The position numbers and the translations under genes were made by a program. The notes below the pieces were generated by a model. The model had not been told where the DNA came from. It made no database searches and was given only the letters and a program-made list of their open reading frames with translations. Shown here piece after piece: positions 15,985 through 24,562 of a DNA stretch of 64,000 nt. Numbering within the stretch: the stretch's first letter is position 1; every line of letters begins with the position of its first letter. The stretch comes from Alistipes sp. Its GTDB lineage: Bacteria; Bacteroidota; Bacteroidia; Bacteroidales; Rikenellaceae. The DNA is taken from assembly GCA_017398555.1 (NCBI GenBank), contig JAFQFV010000005.1, positions 1 to 64,000 on the forward strand. The letters run 5' to 3'.

Positions 15985-17799
15985 TTAATTTATTATCACA
16001 TTCTCCTCAGGCAGGCGGTAGTGAGGCTGCTCCTTGCGTGAGAATAGACTCATCGCCACAGTTATAATGCCTACACGACCGACAAACATCATCACCGAAA
16101 CCAACACCTTGCTTGTCGTACTAAGCTCTGGGGTAATACCTATAGAGGCTCCGACCGTACCCAGCGCCGAGACGGTCTCAAAGAAGAGGTCAAACGGGTC
16201 TAAATTCGGCTCAAGGATAAGCAACGTTATAAAACAGATGATAATCATCATCACCGAGCCAAAGATTGTGGCGTATGCTCGTCGCACCGAGGAGTCGCTA
16301 ATCTCGCGGTTGAACATACGAACATTACTCTCGCCACGCACGACCGACATAAACGATGCAAAGGCCACGCCGATAGTATTGACTTTGATACCGCCGGCTG
16401 TAGATTGCGAGGCTCCACCAATCCACATAAGTATAATGTAGATTACCAACGTCAGTAGCGAGAATCGACCAATCTCAATACTATTAAAGCCCGCTGTGCG
16501 AGGTGCTACGGCGTTGAAGATGCTCTGCACAATCTTATCCTTGACACTCATACCTGCAAAGGCTCCATTCCACTCAATGAGTGCTATAGATACCGCTCCG
16601 ATGACAAGCAGCGCTATTGTCCAGCTGATTGCAATCTTTGTGTTGAGTCGTGTCAGATGCGGATATTTTGCCGGCACTTTATGGCGAACAATCTTTGCAA
16701 AGAGGTAACGGATATGGTAAAAGATGACATTTTTGAAGTTTACAAGAATAGGGAAACCGATACCGCCGAGCAGTATGAGCATCGAGATAATGATATAGAA
16801 GCTGCCATGACCCTGAATAAGCATAGGGTTGCCTAAGTTGCCATTCAGAGTCGAAAATCCTGCATTACAGAAGGAGGATATGGCGTGGAAAACAGAGAAT
16901 AGTATCTCGTCGCGCAGCCCCATACCTAAATCTCCGTGGATTGTTGTCCAGATAAAGAATGCACCTATCGCCTCTATGCCCAGAGTAAAGCCCAGAATAT
17001 AGAGCAGGGTGGACATGAGCGATGAGAAGGCATCCGATCCGACCATATCGCGCAGTGCAAATTGGTCATAGAGTGTCGTATGACCCATAAAGAAGAGTGC
17101 GAAGAAACTTGTGATAGTCATCACGCCCAAACCGCCAATCTGTATAAGCAGGGCGATGATTATCAGTCCATCCGTCGAGAATGTTGTCGCAACATTTACG
17201 GTCGAAAGTCCTGTTATGCAGACTGAACTTGTCGCCGTAAAGAGCGCATCGACAAGTGATATACTTACCCCATCAAGTGTTGAACGGGGTACCATCAGCA
17301 GTACTGTGCCGAAGAAGATAATCACGAGGAATGTTACGGCAAGCAACAACGGCGGATTAGTTTTGCGGCGGACAATGGCGACAATACCGCGTGAAATCTC
17401 CATTATGGAGAATATACCAACTACGCTCACGACGTAAAACTTCGCCGAAAAGGCGTGGTAGAAGCGTGCAAGCCACATCGGAGCGGCTGCCGCAGGTAAA
17501 ATCTCCGGAAGGATAGAGAGGTAGAGCAGCGTACCTAAAACGATTGTCGATACAAAGCTATTCTTCCAAATATATCTCCAATTTACAATCAACCGAATGG
17601 TGAAGATGACCGCAAAAAACAGCTGAACAAAGTGATATATGCTCGCTACATACCCCATCTCAATCGGCGAGAGGGTAAAGCCGTAGTCGATTATTGCTGT
17701 GGCGATAAATAGCGCCGCAACCACAAACGAGAGTAGGCTGAGCACTATCCCGAATCTGTTTTTCCAACGTTGAGGTATATATTTAGATATCAACTTCAT
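15985..17799 (-). CDS. KtrB/TrkH-family potassium uptake channel subunit
   Basis: The 604-aa membrane protein carries the four pore repeats of the Trk/Ktr family; selectivity-type sequences include FTATSSVCITGLSTV, ISSFCNAGFSTLNG, VAPRTAGFNSIEI and SALGTVGASIGITPEL. About 100-150 extra N-terminal residues add hydrophobic segments before the first repeat. The RCK_N protein follows after 5 bp and is the expected regulator. A promoter ends 4 nt before the ATG, so its mRNA may have no leader. Confidence 0.92.
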   Translation of the reverse strand: MKLISKYIPQRWKNRFGIVLSLLSFVVAALFIATAIIDYGFTLSPIEMGYVASIYHFVQLFFAVIFTIRLIVNWRYIWKNSFVSTIVLGTLLYLSILPEILPAAAAPMWLARFYHAFSAKFYVVSVVGIFSIMEISRGIVAIVRRKTNPPLLLAVTFLVIIFFGTVLLMVPRSTLDGVSISLVDALFTATSSVCITGLSTVNVATTFSTDGLIIIALLIQIGGLGVMTITSFFALFFMGHTTLYDQFALRDMVGSDAFSSLMSTLLYILGFTLGIEAIGAFFIWTTIHGDLGMGLRDEILFSVFHAISSFCNAGFSTLNGNLGNPMLIQGHGSFYIIISMLILLGGIGFPILVNFKNVIFYHIRYLFAKIVRHKVPAKYPHLTRLNTKIAISWTIALLVIGAVSIALIEWNGAFAGMSVKDKIVQSIFNAVAPRTAGFNSIEIGRFSLLTLVIYIILMWIGGASQSTAGGIKVNTIGVAFASFMSVVRGESNVRMFNREISDSSVRRAYATIFGSVMMIIICFITLLILEPNLDPFDLFFETVSALGTVGASIGITPELSTTSKVLVSVMMFVGRVGIITVAMSLFSRKEQPHYRLPEENVIIN

Positions 17800-17803
17800 A
17801 GAA

Positions 17804-17836
17804 CAAAGTTAGTAAATATTTCTTACCATCACAAAA
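17804..17836 (-). promoter_or_regulatory. Promoter of the trkH-ktrA-comF operon
   Basis: TTTTG (17836-17832), a 20-bp spacer and TAACTTTG (17811-17804) on the minus strand. The trkH ATG starts at 17799, only 5 nt after the last base of the -7 element. Confidence 0.7.
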
Positions 17837-19155
17837 TCTTGTTCGCTATTTCCTGTACCCAAGTCGTAATCGATATCAAAATGGAAACTATTGAACAGCT
17901 CCCCTGTGGCTCTAAAACCAAACCTCTCGTAGAACTTTGCACTCGTTTGGTTGGCAGGAATGAGCATTGCTCGGTGAAACCTCCCTTGCTCAATAGTTCG
18001 TAGAGCCGATGTGAGGAGTGCTGAAGCTATGCCTCGACCTCTAAACTGCTCTTTTGTCGCTACGGCATAGATGTAGGCAATATTCTCCGTTTCGCTATGC
18101 AATGGGATGATGTGAAGCATTGCAACCGTTTGATTATCAATCGAGTGTGTAAAAGTTAGTGCAGGGTCGTATAGTCGTACAAAAAAGTCCTCTATATCTT
18201 GTTGCTCATCTCCAAAGACCTCAGACCAGAGGGCTATCATTTGTCGTTCGGATGTCGATAGCTGCAAGGCAGAGTGTTTTTTTAGTAGCTCCACGGGGTA
18301 GTAGCTCTGTTTTGCACGTCGCAGACCCTCTATACCCAAATCATCCTCACGGTTGATATACTTAAAGCGGTGCTGCAACTCCGTTGCTACAAGGTTGTTA
18401 ATCATCGCACCTGCACCCTCGAAGGAGGTGTCTATCTTCTCGATATGGATGCAGAAGGTGTCGTGATTTACGGCAGAGCCGATTGTAAAGGCGCACGGGC
18501 GGTCATCAACGTAGAGTATCCACCCTTCAAGTGGCAGAGTGGCGAAGTTATCCAATGCTCGGTGCAGAGCCGCCTGCTCTCCACGGTCACAAATCCCTTT
18601 TCGCTGGTCGCACCAGAGGGCATTGAGCTCTCGACAATGGTCGATAGTGCTCGGTGTGATAGCCTCAAAGCGGTAACTATAACGCGAAACGAAACGATTT
18701 ATATGGTTGCGTTTTGGCTGATATCGTCGGCCGGGTAGCTGGGCAAGGTCGGCAGAGAGGTAGATATAGTCGCTATTTGCAGCCGAATAGCTGATGGCAA
18801 AACTATCGGGATAGAGGCGCCTTAACTCACTTTGCCACTGCTCGTTAAGACCGAATAGGCGCAGTGGCTCGCCCTGTAATGACGCATCGGCAGCAAGAGC
18901 ATTAATAATATCGGCAGAGGGCTCTCCACCAATTGGTTGCATATAGGCTGTGTTACCACAATCTGTAGTAAAACGGATAAGCAGAAATCCGTTCCATAGT
19001 GCAATTTGGCTGTGGTAACTATCTTGCCAGCAGAAGATGTTGGCAAAACTCATATCGCAATTTCGACACTCTGTACTACCAACTATCTGCTCGAAAAGCT
19101 CTCTATCTGAGAGCGTTACCTGCCGAAAAGGGATTGGTGACGATATTGCTTTCAT
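17809..19155 (-). CDS. DUF2156-like N-terminal domain fused to a GNAT acetyltransferase
   Basis: The first about 300 residues resemble DUF2156, the fold shared with the C-terminal domain of lysyl-phosphatidylglycerol synthase: early CDMSFANIFCWQ, then PKRNHINRFVSRYSY and YINREDDLGIEGLRRAKQSYYP. The last about 140 residues are a GNAT domain, with the acetyl-CoA loop VATKEQFRGRGIASALLTSAL. The substrate is unknown. I start at ATG 19155 (448 aa); the upstream in-frame ATG at 19197 lies inside a 16-bp hairpin that probably serves the preceding gene. Confidence 0.75.
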   Translation of the reverse strand: MKAISSPIPFRQVTLSDRELFEQIVGSTECRNCDMSFANIFCWQDSYHSQIALWNGFLLIRFTTDCGNTAYMQPIGGEPSADIINALAADASLQGEPLRLFGLNEQWQSELRRLYPDSFAISYSAANSDYIYLSADLAQLPGRRYQPKRNHINRFVSRYSYRFEAITPSTIDHCRELNALWCDQRKGICDRGEQAALHRALDNFATLPLEGWILYVDDRPCAFTIGSAVNHDTFCIHIEKIDTSFEGAGAMINNLVATELQHRFKYINREDDLGIEGLRRAKQSYYPVELLKKHSALQLSTSERQMIALWSEVFGDEQQDIEDFFVRLYDPALTFTHSIDNQTVAMLHIIPLHSETENIAYIYAVATKEQFRGRGIASALLTSALRTIEQGRFHRAMLIPANQTSAKFYERFGFRATGELFNSFHFDIDYDLGTGNSEQDFVMVRNIY

Positions 19156-19183
19156 AACATTGCCGATATGTGTATCGATACCC

Positions 19184-19223
19184 GTAACGCACAGCACTGC
19201 AAGTGAGCAGCGCTGTGCGTTAC
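19184..19223. terminator. Long stem-loop between nadC and the DUF2156-GNAT gene
   Basis: GTAACGCACAGC (19184-19195) pairs perfectly with GCTGTGCGTTAC (19212-19223), and CTGC/GCAG extends the stem after one A-C mismatch, leaving a six-base loop. It sits 17 bp beyond the nadC stop. There is no U-run, so it may stabilise or process the mRNA rather than end it. A 10-bp palindrome GTATCGATAC follows at 19172-19181. Confidence 0.55.
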
Positions 19224-19239
19224 AGTTGTTTCAAAAAAT

Positions 19240-20094
19240 CTACTCGCAAGCCTTGAGCGACATATCGAGTGACTTAATCTGGTGTGTCAGTGCACCTACA
19301 GAGATAAAATCGACACCTGTAGCGGCATAGTCACGCAGACTCTCAAGTGTAATACCTCCACTTGACTCGGTCTGACAACGACCTGCAACCTTCTTAACAG
19401 CCTCGGCTGTCATCTCTACAGAGAAGTTGTCAAACATAATGCGATCTACACCACCTGCGGCAAACACCTCGTCGATATCCTCAAGAGTACGCACCTCGCA
19501 CTCGATAGGAATATTCTTGCCCTTTGCAGCCAGATACTCCTTTGCCCCAAGAACTGCCTTGCGAACACCACCTGCAAAGTCGATGTGGTTATCCTTGAGC
19601 AAAATCATATCGAAAAGACCGATACGGTGGTTCTCGCCGCCGCCAATCTTTACAGCCATCTTGTCCAACACACGCATACCGGGGGTGGTCTTACGGGTGT
19701 CAAGCACCTTTGTATGGAGGTCTGCAATGCGGTCAGCATAGACAGCGGTCTGTGTAGCTACGCCACTCATACGCTGCATAATGTTGAGCAGAATACGCTC
19801 AGCCTGAAGCAGTGACTGCAAGTGACCAAATACATAGAAGGCAACATCGCCCGGCTTTACTCTGTCACCATCCTTGAGCAGAGTCTTGACTACAACATCA
19901 GGGTCAAGACGATTGAGAATAAGCTCTGCAATTTCGATACCAGCAATAATACCCTCCTGCTTGCAGAGTAACTTCATTCGTCCAACCTCTGTGTCGGGGA
20001 TGCAGCAGAGAGATGTGTGGTCGCCATCGCCCAAATCCTCGGCAATGGCAAGCTCGATAAGAGCATCTACGTATGGCTTGTATTCAGCTTTCAT
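19240..20094 (-). CDS. nadC: NadC, nicotinate-nucleotide pyrophosphorylase (carboxylating)
   Basis: NadC converts quinolinate and PRPP to nicotinate mononucleotide, the third step of de novo NAD synthesis. The 284-aa protein shows the family motifs AEDLGDGDHTS near 14-24, ILLNIMQRMSGVATQT, DTRKTTPGMRVLDKMAVKIGGGENHRIGLFD, EVRTLEDIDE, DRIMFDNFS and SSGGITLESL...GVDFISVGALTH. Length and motif order are normal. nadA and nadB are not adjacent; nadE is in this window but far away. Confidence 0.97.
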   Translation of the reverse strand: MKAEYKPYVDALIELAIAEDLGDGDHTSLCCIPDTEVGRMKLLCKQEGIIAGIEIAELILNRLDPDVVVKTLLKDGDRVKPGDVAFYVFGHLQSLLQAERILLNIMQRMSGVATQTAVYADRIADLHTKVLDTRKTTPGMRVLDKMAVKIGGGENHRIGLFDMILLKDNHIDFAGGVRKAVLGAKEYLAAKGKNIPIECEVRTLEDIDEVFAAGGVDRIMFDNFSVEMTAEAVKKVAGRCQTESSGGITLESLRDYAATGVDFISVGALTHQIKSLDMSLKACE

Positions 20095-20115
20095 AGTGAA
20101 TGAAAATTTTAGTTA

Positions 20116-20985
20116 CTATTTTGAAGAACCGGCAACAGATACGTGTGCGTTCATTGTTGTAATGTCGCAGTCGAGTACAACAGCGCTCTTTGATACGCTA
20201 CCGGTGAGGTTTGTAATTGTGTACTGAGCCATCTGCTCGCCACCAACTGACGGAATGATAGAGGCTACATTGAACAGACGCTGTGCACCGTCCTCAGAGT
20301 AGCTGAATGGTACATTCTTGAGCTGCATTGAAATCTCAGGCATCTGCTCAACAAAACGCAGACCCTCAAGAGTGATATCTACAACCTGCTTAGAGAGGTT
20401 TGCCTGCGCAAATGAGATCTTGAACTCGTCGCTTGAGGTTGTTGCACTCTCGCCAGGGTTGAGAGTTACGGTTGCAGTTGCATCAAAAGCAGCCTCCCAA
20501 GTCTGTACAACGTCAATCTTACCAAATGCAGCGTGGTAGATTTCGCCGGCGAAGTTCACGTCAAACTCTACAACAAAGCCGTAGTCAGAGATAGAGCCCT
20601 TGAAGTTGAGCATAGTGTACTCTTCACGAGCAACACCACCAACAGTTGGCACGACAGCCTCCTGGCTAAATACCCATGAGCCGTAGAGCGGGTCGTTTAC
20701 ATCGTCAGATGCGTAGATTTTGAATGGGATGTCAGAGATAAGGAAGTTTACATCCGGCATCATCGGCACGAACTTCACGCCATCAATAGAGAGGTTGAAG
20801 TAAGGTTTTGTGATATCCGTCATCTCTACAGTTACGGTCGCATTGTCTGTGTACTCAACATCTGTTGTGGTGTTTACGGTAATCATATCACCGTCAATAG
20901 ACTTAGACCAAGAGTTGGTGTTCTTGTCTGTGTCACAAGCAACAGCTGCGATAAGTGCAGTCGCAATTAAAATAAATTTTTTCAT
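20116..20985 (-). CDS. Lipoprotein with two related beta-rich repeats
   Basis: The 289-aa product has a lipobox (ALIAAVAC at about 10-17). The mature part holds two repeats of about 120 residues. The first has LSIDGVKFVPMMPDVNFLISDIPF, VVPTVGG and YTMLNFKGSIS; the second has ITLEGLRFVEQMPEISMQLKNVPF, IIPSVGG and YTITNLTGSVS. This is an internal duplication. A calycin-like beta-barrel fold is possible but not proven. It lies between a TonB-dependent receptor and nadC on one strand, and receptor-lipoprotein pairs often work together at the surface. Confidence 0.7.
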   Translation of the reverse strand: MKKFILIATALIAAVACDTDKNTNSWSKSIDGDMITVNTTTDVEYTDNATVTVEMTDITKPYFNLSIDGVKFVPMMPDVNFLISDIPFKIYASDDVNDPLYGSWVFSQEAVVPTVGGVAREEYTMLNFKGSISDYGFVVEFDVNFAGEIYHAAFGKIDVVQTWEAAFDATATVTLNPGESATTSSDEFKISFAQANLSKQVVDITLEGLRFVEQMPEISMQLKNVPFSYSEDGAQRLFNVASIIPSVGGEQMAQYTITNLTGSVSKSAVVLDCDITTMNAHVSVAGSSK

Positions 20986-21006
20986 AAGTTGTTATTAGTT
21001 AATTAG

Positions 21007-23310
21007 TTATATATCCAAATTTAATCTTATGCCGACGCTCGTTCCCCTTGCTCTCTGTAGAAAGGCATTGCCCATACTCTCAAAGTAGAATAGGTCGTAG
21101 CGGGTGTTTGTTATATTTTTTGCCCAAAAATCTACTGCCCAAATCTCGCCCTCAAAGCGGAGAGAACTATCGAGTGTTGCGTAGAATGGTTGGCTTATAT
21201 CGTTTCGCTCATTCCAATAAATTCTACCTGCTCCGCGACCCGTTGCGCTGAGTGTTATGTTATGCAGCCAACGGCTCTTCAGCTTCAGGGTGTAGCTCAA
21301 TGTCGCCGAAGCGGTGTTTTGTGGCGCGTAGGGGATAAAGTTACCTGCATAGTCGTTCACTCCATCCTGGAACTTACGAAAACGTGCATTTGTATATCCG
21401 TACGCTCCGTTGAACACTAACCCCTCGGCAAAAATGGCGTTGAATGACACCTCGGCGCCAAAACTACGAGTTCTACCGGCATTGGTCATCATACGACCCG
21501 TTGTCTGTCCCGGAGGGAAGACGGTGAGCTGCTGGTTGAAACACTCTATCCAGAATAACGCAACATCGGCACTAAATCGTGCGTTGTTCGTCGAGAAATG
21601 GCCGCCAATCTCCGAATTCCAACTCTCCTCCGGCTCATAGGTGATAATATCCATCACATCAAGCTGCTGATACAGACCCATATAGTTCTTTATTCGACGC
21701 TGTAGCACCTCGGAGAACATCTGGGTATTGAAACCACCTGCTTTGTAGCCCTTCGCCACAGAGAGGTAGAGGTTATTTGTCTGATTTATATCAAACTTGG
21801 CGGTAAATTTCGGCAATACCTCAATAAAGTGCTGCTTTAACTTATCTCTATCATCGATATTTAGAGCGACCTCCTGGTAGGGCTTGCTCGTATCGTTCGG
21901 GAAGGCTGTATAGTAGCTATTCGTAAAGTTGCGGTAGCGCATTGTTATAAACTCACTATCAAGACGCACACCGAGGGTGAAGGCCCAACGACCGGCAGTA
22001 AGTGAGGATTCGTGGTACGCGGCAACACCTGCGGTCGAGGTTACAAAGTTGCTGCCCAGTAGCAGATTGTCACCCATCGTTCCATCTGCCTTGCCCCAAC
22101 GATACTCGCCCGGATAGCCGCTATATTGGTTGATATTCTTTAGAATAAGGTTCTCGATGCCGTCTGTAAGGAAATTTACCGGAGCCTGCATCTTCTGATG
22201 TTTGTAGAAACCGAAGATACCCACCATCCACTTATAGCGATTGTTGGTGCGTGAACGGATGATGATATCCTCCGAGATGTCGTGCTGCTGCTTCGCCTGC
22301 TCAAGGGTAAAGTAGCTCTGCGGCAGAAAATCCTGATCCATCACCATACGGTCGTTGAGGTATTGATACGAGGTGATGCTTGTAAGGGTTATCTTCTCCC
22401 AATCGTGACGAGCTGTAACACCCTCGGTAAGGGCTATGCGGTCGTATGAAGAGGGGTCGTTGTAGCAGATAGAGCCTATCAGAGCCTCATTTGCCTCTTT
22501 ACTGCTGTCGATAGCACCCATATAGACGTATGGATAACCTTGCTGGCTCAATACAGAGAGGGCTAAAGTGTTATCGATAGATAGGAAATTTTTACGCCAT
22601 TGGAACTTTGTGCGGATATCGCCACAATTCTGCTTGTCGAGCAACGAGTTGTCGTAGCTGTTGCGGAAGTAGCCGTCGTTATGTGTAAATTGTGCCGAGA
22701 CAGATGCTCCTAAACCCGCCTGTGGCTTAAAGTATGCCGATGCACCTGCGCGAATGGCATTGCGTGAGCCATACTCTGCCCTCACCTTGATACCCTGATA
22801 GCGTAGCGGAGAGAGGGTGTAGATATTTACTACGCCGCACATAGTGTTTCTGCCATAGAGTGTCGATTGTGCTCCTCGCAGCACCTCTATTCGCTCAATA
22901 TCGGGGAGGGTTGTATCGTAGAGATTTTTGTCGGCAATAGGGACATTATCCACCGTCATACCCACTACGGGCTGGTCGATGCGGGTACCCAGACCTCGGA
23001 CATATATCGAAGAGGTCATACGAGAGCCATAGTCGGGCATAAAGAAGTTTGGCGCGGCGGTAATAATATCCTTCACTCCGCCAATGCCCTGCTTTTCGAT
23101 AGTGTTAAAATCGATTATGCTCGCCGTAACGGCGCTCTTCTTTAGCTCCTGCTCATGTTTTACGGCAGTAACCGCCACAGGATCAACTGCAAAGAGGGAA
23201 TCCTGCTCAAGAAGTACGGTACGCTCTGCCGTCTTCGCGTGTACGCGCGCGACAGCAAAAACGACCAAAATGGTCGCAAAAATAGCGTATCTCTGAAACC
23301 CTCTCAGCAT
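21007..23310 (-). CDS. TonB-dependent outer-membrane receptor
   Basis: The 767-aa product has a signal peptide (MLRGFQRYAIFATILVVFAVARVHA), a plug domain (SAVTASIIDFNTIEKQGIGG..., SIYVRGLGTR, IERIEVLRGAQSTLYGRNTMCGVVNI) and a 22-strand barrel ending in ...VGIRLNLDI with the required terminal hydrophobic residue. There is no SusC-type N-terminal extension and no SusD partner, so it resembles siderophore, heme or vitamin receptors; the ligand cannot be named. I start at ATG 23310, which is 7 nt after the promoter; an upstream in-frame ATG (23340) would lie inside the promoter. Confidence 0.9.
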   Translation of the reverse strand: MLRGFQRYAIFATILVVFAVARVHAKTAERTVLLEQDSLFAVDPVAVTAVKHEQELKKSAVTASIIDFNTIEKQGIGGVKDIITAAPNFFMPDYGSRMTSSIYVRGLGTRIDQPVVGMTVDNVPIADKNLYDTTLPDIERIEVLRGAQSTLYGRNTMCGVVNIYTLSPLRYQGIKVRAEYGSRNAIRAGASAYFKPQAGLGASVSAQFTHNDGYFRNSYDNSLLDKQNCGDIRTKFQWRKNFLSIDNTLALSVLSQQGYPYVYMGAIDSSKEANEALIGSICYNDPSSYDRIALTEGVTARHDWEKITLTSITSYQYLNDRMVMDQDFLPQSYFTLEQAKQQHDISEDIIIRSRTNNRYKWMVGIFGFYKHQKMQAPVNFLTDGIENLILKNINQYSGYPGEYRWGKADGTMGDNLLLGSNFVTSTAGVAAYHESSLTAGRWAFTLGVRLDSEFITMRYRNFTNSYYTAFPNDTSKPYQEVALNIDDRDKLKQHFIEVLPKFTAKFDINQTNNLYLSVAKGYKAGGFNTQMFSEVLQRRIKNYMGLYQQLDVMDIITYEPEESWNSEIGGHFSTNNARFSADVALFWIECFNQQLTVFPPGQTTGRMMTNAGRTRSFGAEVSFNAIFAEGLVFNGAYGYTNARFRKFQDGVNDYAGNFIPYAPQNTASATLSYTLKLKSRWLHNITLSATGRGAGRIYWNERNDISQPFYATLDSSLRFEGEIWAVDFWAKNITNTRYDLFYFESMGNAFLQRARGTSVGIRLNLDI

Positions 23311-23317
23311 CAAGGGA

Positions 23318-23347
23318 CAAAGATACGCTTTGTATTCCAAAAATCAA
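23318..23347 (-). promoter_or_regulatory. Promoter of the TonB-dependent receptor gene
   Basis: On the minus strand TTG (23347-23345) preceded by TT, exactly 19 bp, then TATCTTTG (23325-23318). It decides the start codon: the ATG at 23310 is nearly at the expected transcription start. Confidence 0.8.
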
Positions 23348-23407
23348 AATTTATGACTACTCAGTAGTGAGTATTTTGCATGTGCCGCAAGGCTCGCTTC
23401 AGTAGCG

Positions 23408-24037
23408 TTACTCGACAAAGACAATCTTGCTCTGGTCGCGTGGTTTTGCCTCCGGAGCCTCATCGGCATAGCCTATGGCTATGGCAAACTGAAGAGCGTA
23501 GCCCTCAGGCAGACCCAAAGAGGCGAGGAATGGCTCTCCCTCCTTTGAGTTCATAAAGCCTACAGGCGAACCAAGACAGCAGGTGCCAAGACCCAGCTCG
23601 TGAGCCGCGAGCATCATATTTTGCGCCAAAATACCACAATCTACACCGGCATAAGCAGATGGCTCGGCTGCAACAAAAATCACAGCAGGGGCATTGCGGA
23701 ACATATTCTTAAAGTCGGGTGTAAGCAGGTGCTCTCCCATAGGTGTACCCTCAATAGTTGGCAGATAGGCGTCAGTACAACGCTTAATCCACTCTTTGCT
23801 ACCTATAACGCGGATGGCCCACGCCTGGCGATTCATCGCATTTGGGGCAGCGATACCTGCAAGGGTAACCTGCTCAAGTTTCTCCTTCTCGACAGGGGTG
23901 TCTTTGTATTTACGGATACTGCGACGGGCGTGAATAGTCTCGATAACGGTCGATTTGCTCTCCTGCTTAGGACTTGCAATGCGAAGTCCGATAAGTGCTG
24001 TAGCACAGAGAATTACGGTAATTAAAATCTGTTTCAT
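23408..24037 (-). CDS. Nitroreductase family protein with an N-terminal membrane or signal segment
   Basis: The 209-aa product starts with a hydrophobic stretch (MKQILITVILCATALIGLRIA) and then the FMN-binding nitroreductase fold: TIHARRSIRKYKDTPVE (phosphate-binding Arg-Ser-x-Arg), PNAMNRQAWAIRVI, HELGLGTCCLGSPV and AIGYADEAPEAKPR. Most members are cytosolic, so an export or anchor segment is a notable variation. It is 21 bp after folA and probably co-transcribed with it. An in-frame ATG at 24058 is an alternative start. The substrate is unknown. Confidence 0.85.
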   Translation of the reverse strand: MKQILITVILCATALIGLRIASPKQESKSTVIETIHARRSIRKYKDTPVEKEKLEQVTLAGIAAPNAMNRQAWAIRVIGSKEWIKRCTDAYLPTIEGTPMGEHLLTPDFKNMFRNAPAVIFVAAEPSAYAGVDCGILAQNMMLAAHELGLGTCCLGSPVGFMNSKEGEPFLASLGLPEGYALQFAIAIGYADEAPEAKPRDQSKIVFVE

Positions 24038-24058
24038 AAGTTGGATATCTTTAAGCAT

Positions 24059-24541
24059 TTATGCTCTTTCGAGTGTTATGAACGAGAATGGGTGCTCGAA
24101 CGCCTCTCCGCGTGCGAAATCCTCACGATTGCACTCTCTCCATACAGAGTAGTCAATCTCAGGGAAAGATGTGTCACCCTCGTACGGCTTATCAATGACG
24201 GTGAGGTAGATGCGGTCGGCAAGTGGCATTGCCTGTCTGTATATCTGAGCACCGCCGATGATAAATACCTCCTCGCTTGGGTCAAACAGAGCTACAGCCT
24301 CTTCGAGTGAATGTACAACGGTGCAACCCTCGATTGTAAGGTTTGTGTCGCGTGTAATCACCACATTTGTACGCTTTGGTAGCGGACGACCAATCGAGTC
24401 GAAGGTCTTGCGACCCATAACTACAGGGTGTCCCGAGGTGGTTGTGCGGAAGTGAATCATATCCTCGCGCAGATGCCACAGAAGGGCGTTTTTATCTCCA
24501 ATAACTCCGTTTTTTGCAACGGCAACAATAATACTTATCAT
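24059..24541 (-). CDS. folA: FolA, dihydrofolate reductase
   Basis: DHFR reduces dihydrofolate with NADPH. The 160-aa protein shows the standard motifs: IIVAVAKNGVIGDKNALLWHLREDM at the N terminus with the active-site acidic residue in LREDM, HPVVMGRKTFDSIGRPLP (NADPH), NVVITRD and EEVFIIGGAQIYRQAMP. It sits 21 bp after thyA, whose reaction makes the dihydrofolate it recycles. The product is complete and ordinary. Confidence 0.97.
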   Translation of the reverse strand: MISIIVAVAKNGVIGDKNALLWHLREDMIHFRTTTSGHPVVMGRKTFDSIGRPLPKRTNVVITRDTNLTIEGCTVVHSLEEAVALFDPSEEVFIIGGAQIYRQAMPLADRIYLTVIDKPYEGDTSFPEIDYSVWRECNREDFARGEAFEHPFSFITLERA

Positions 24542-24562
24542 CGGTTAATTTACTCTCAAATG

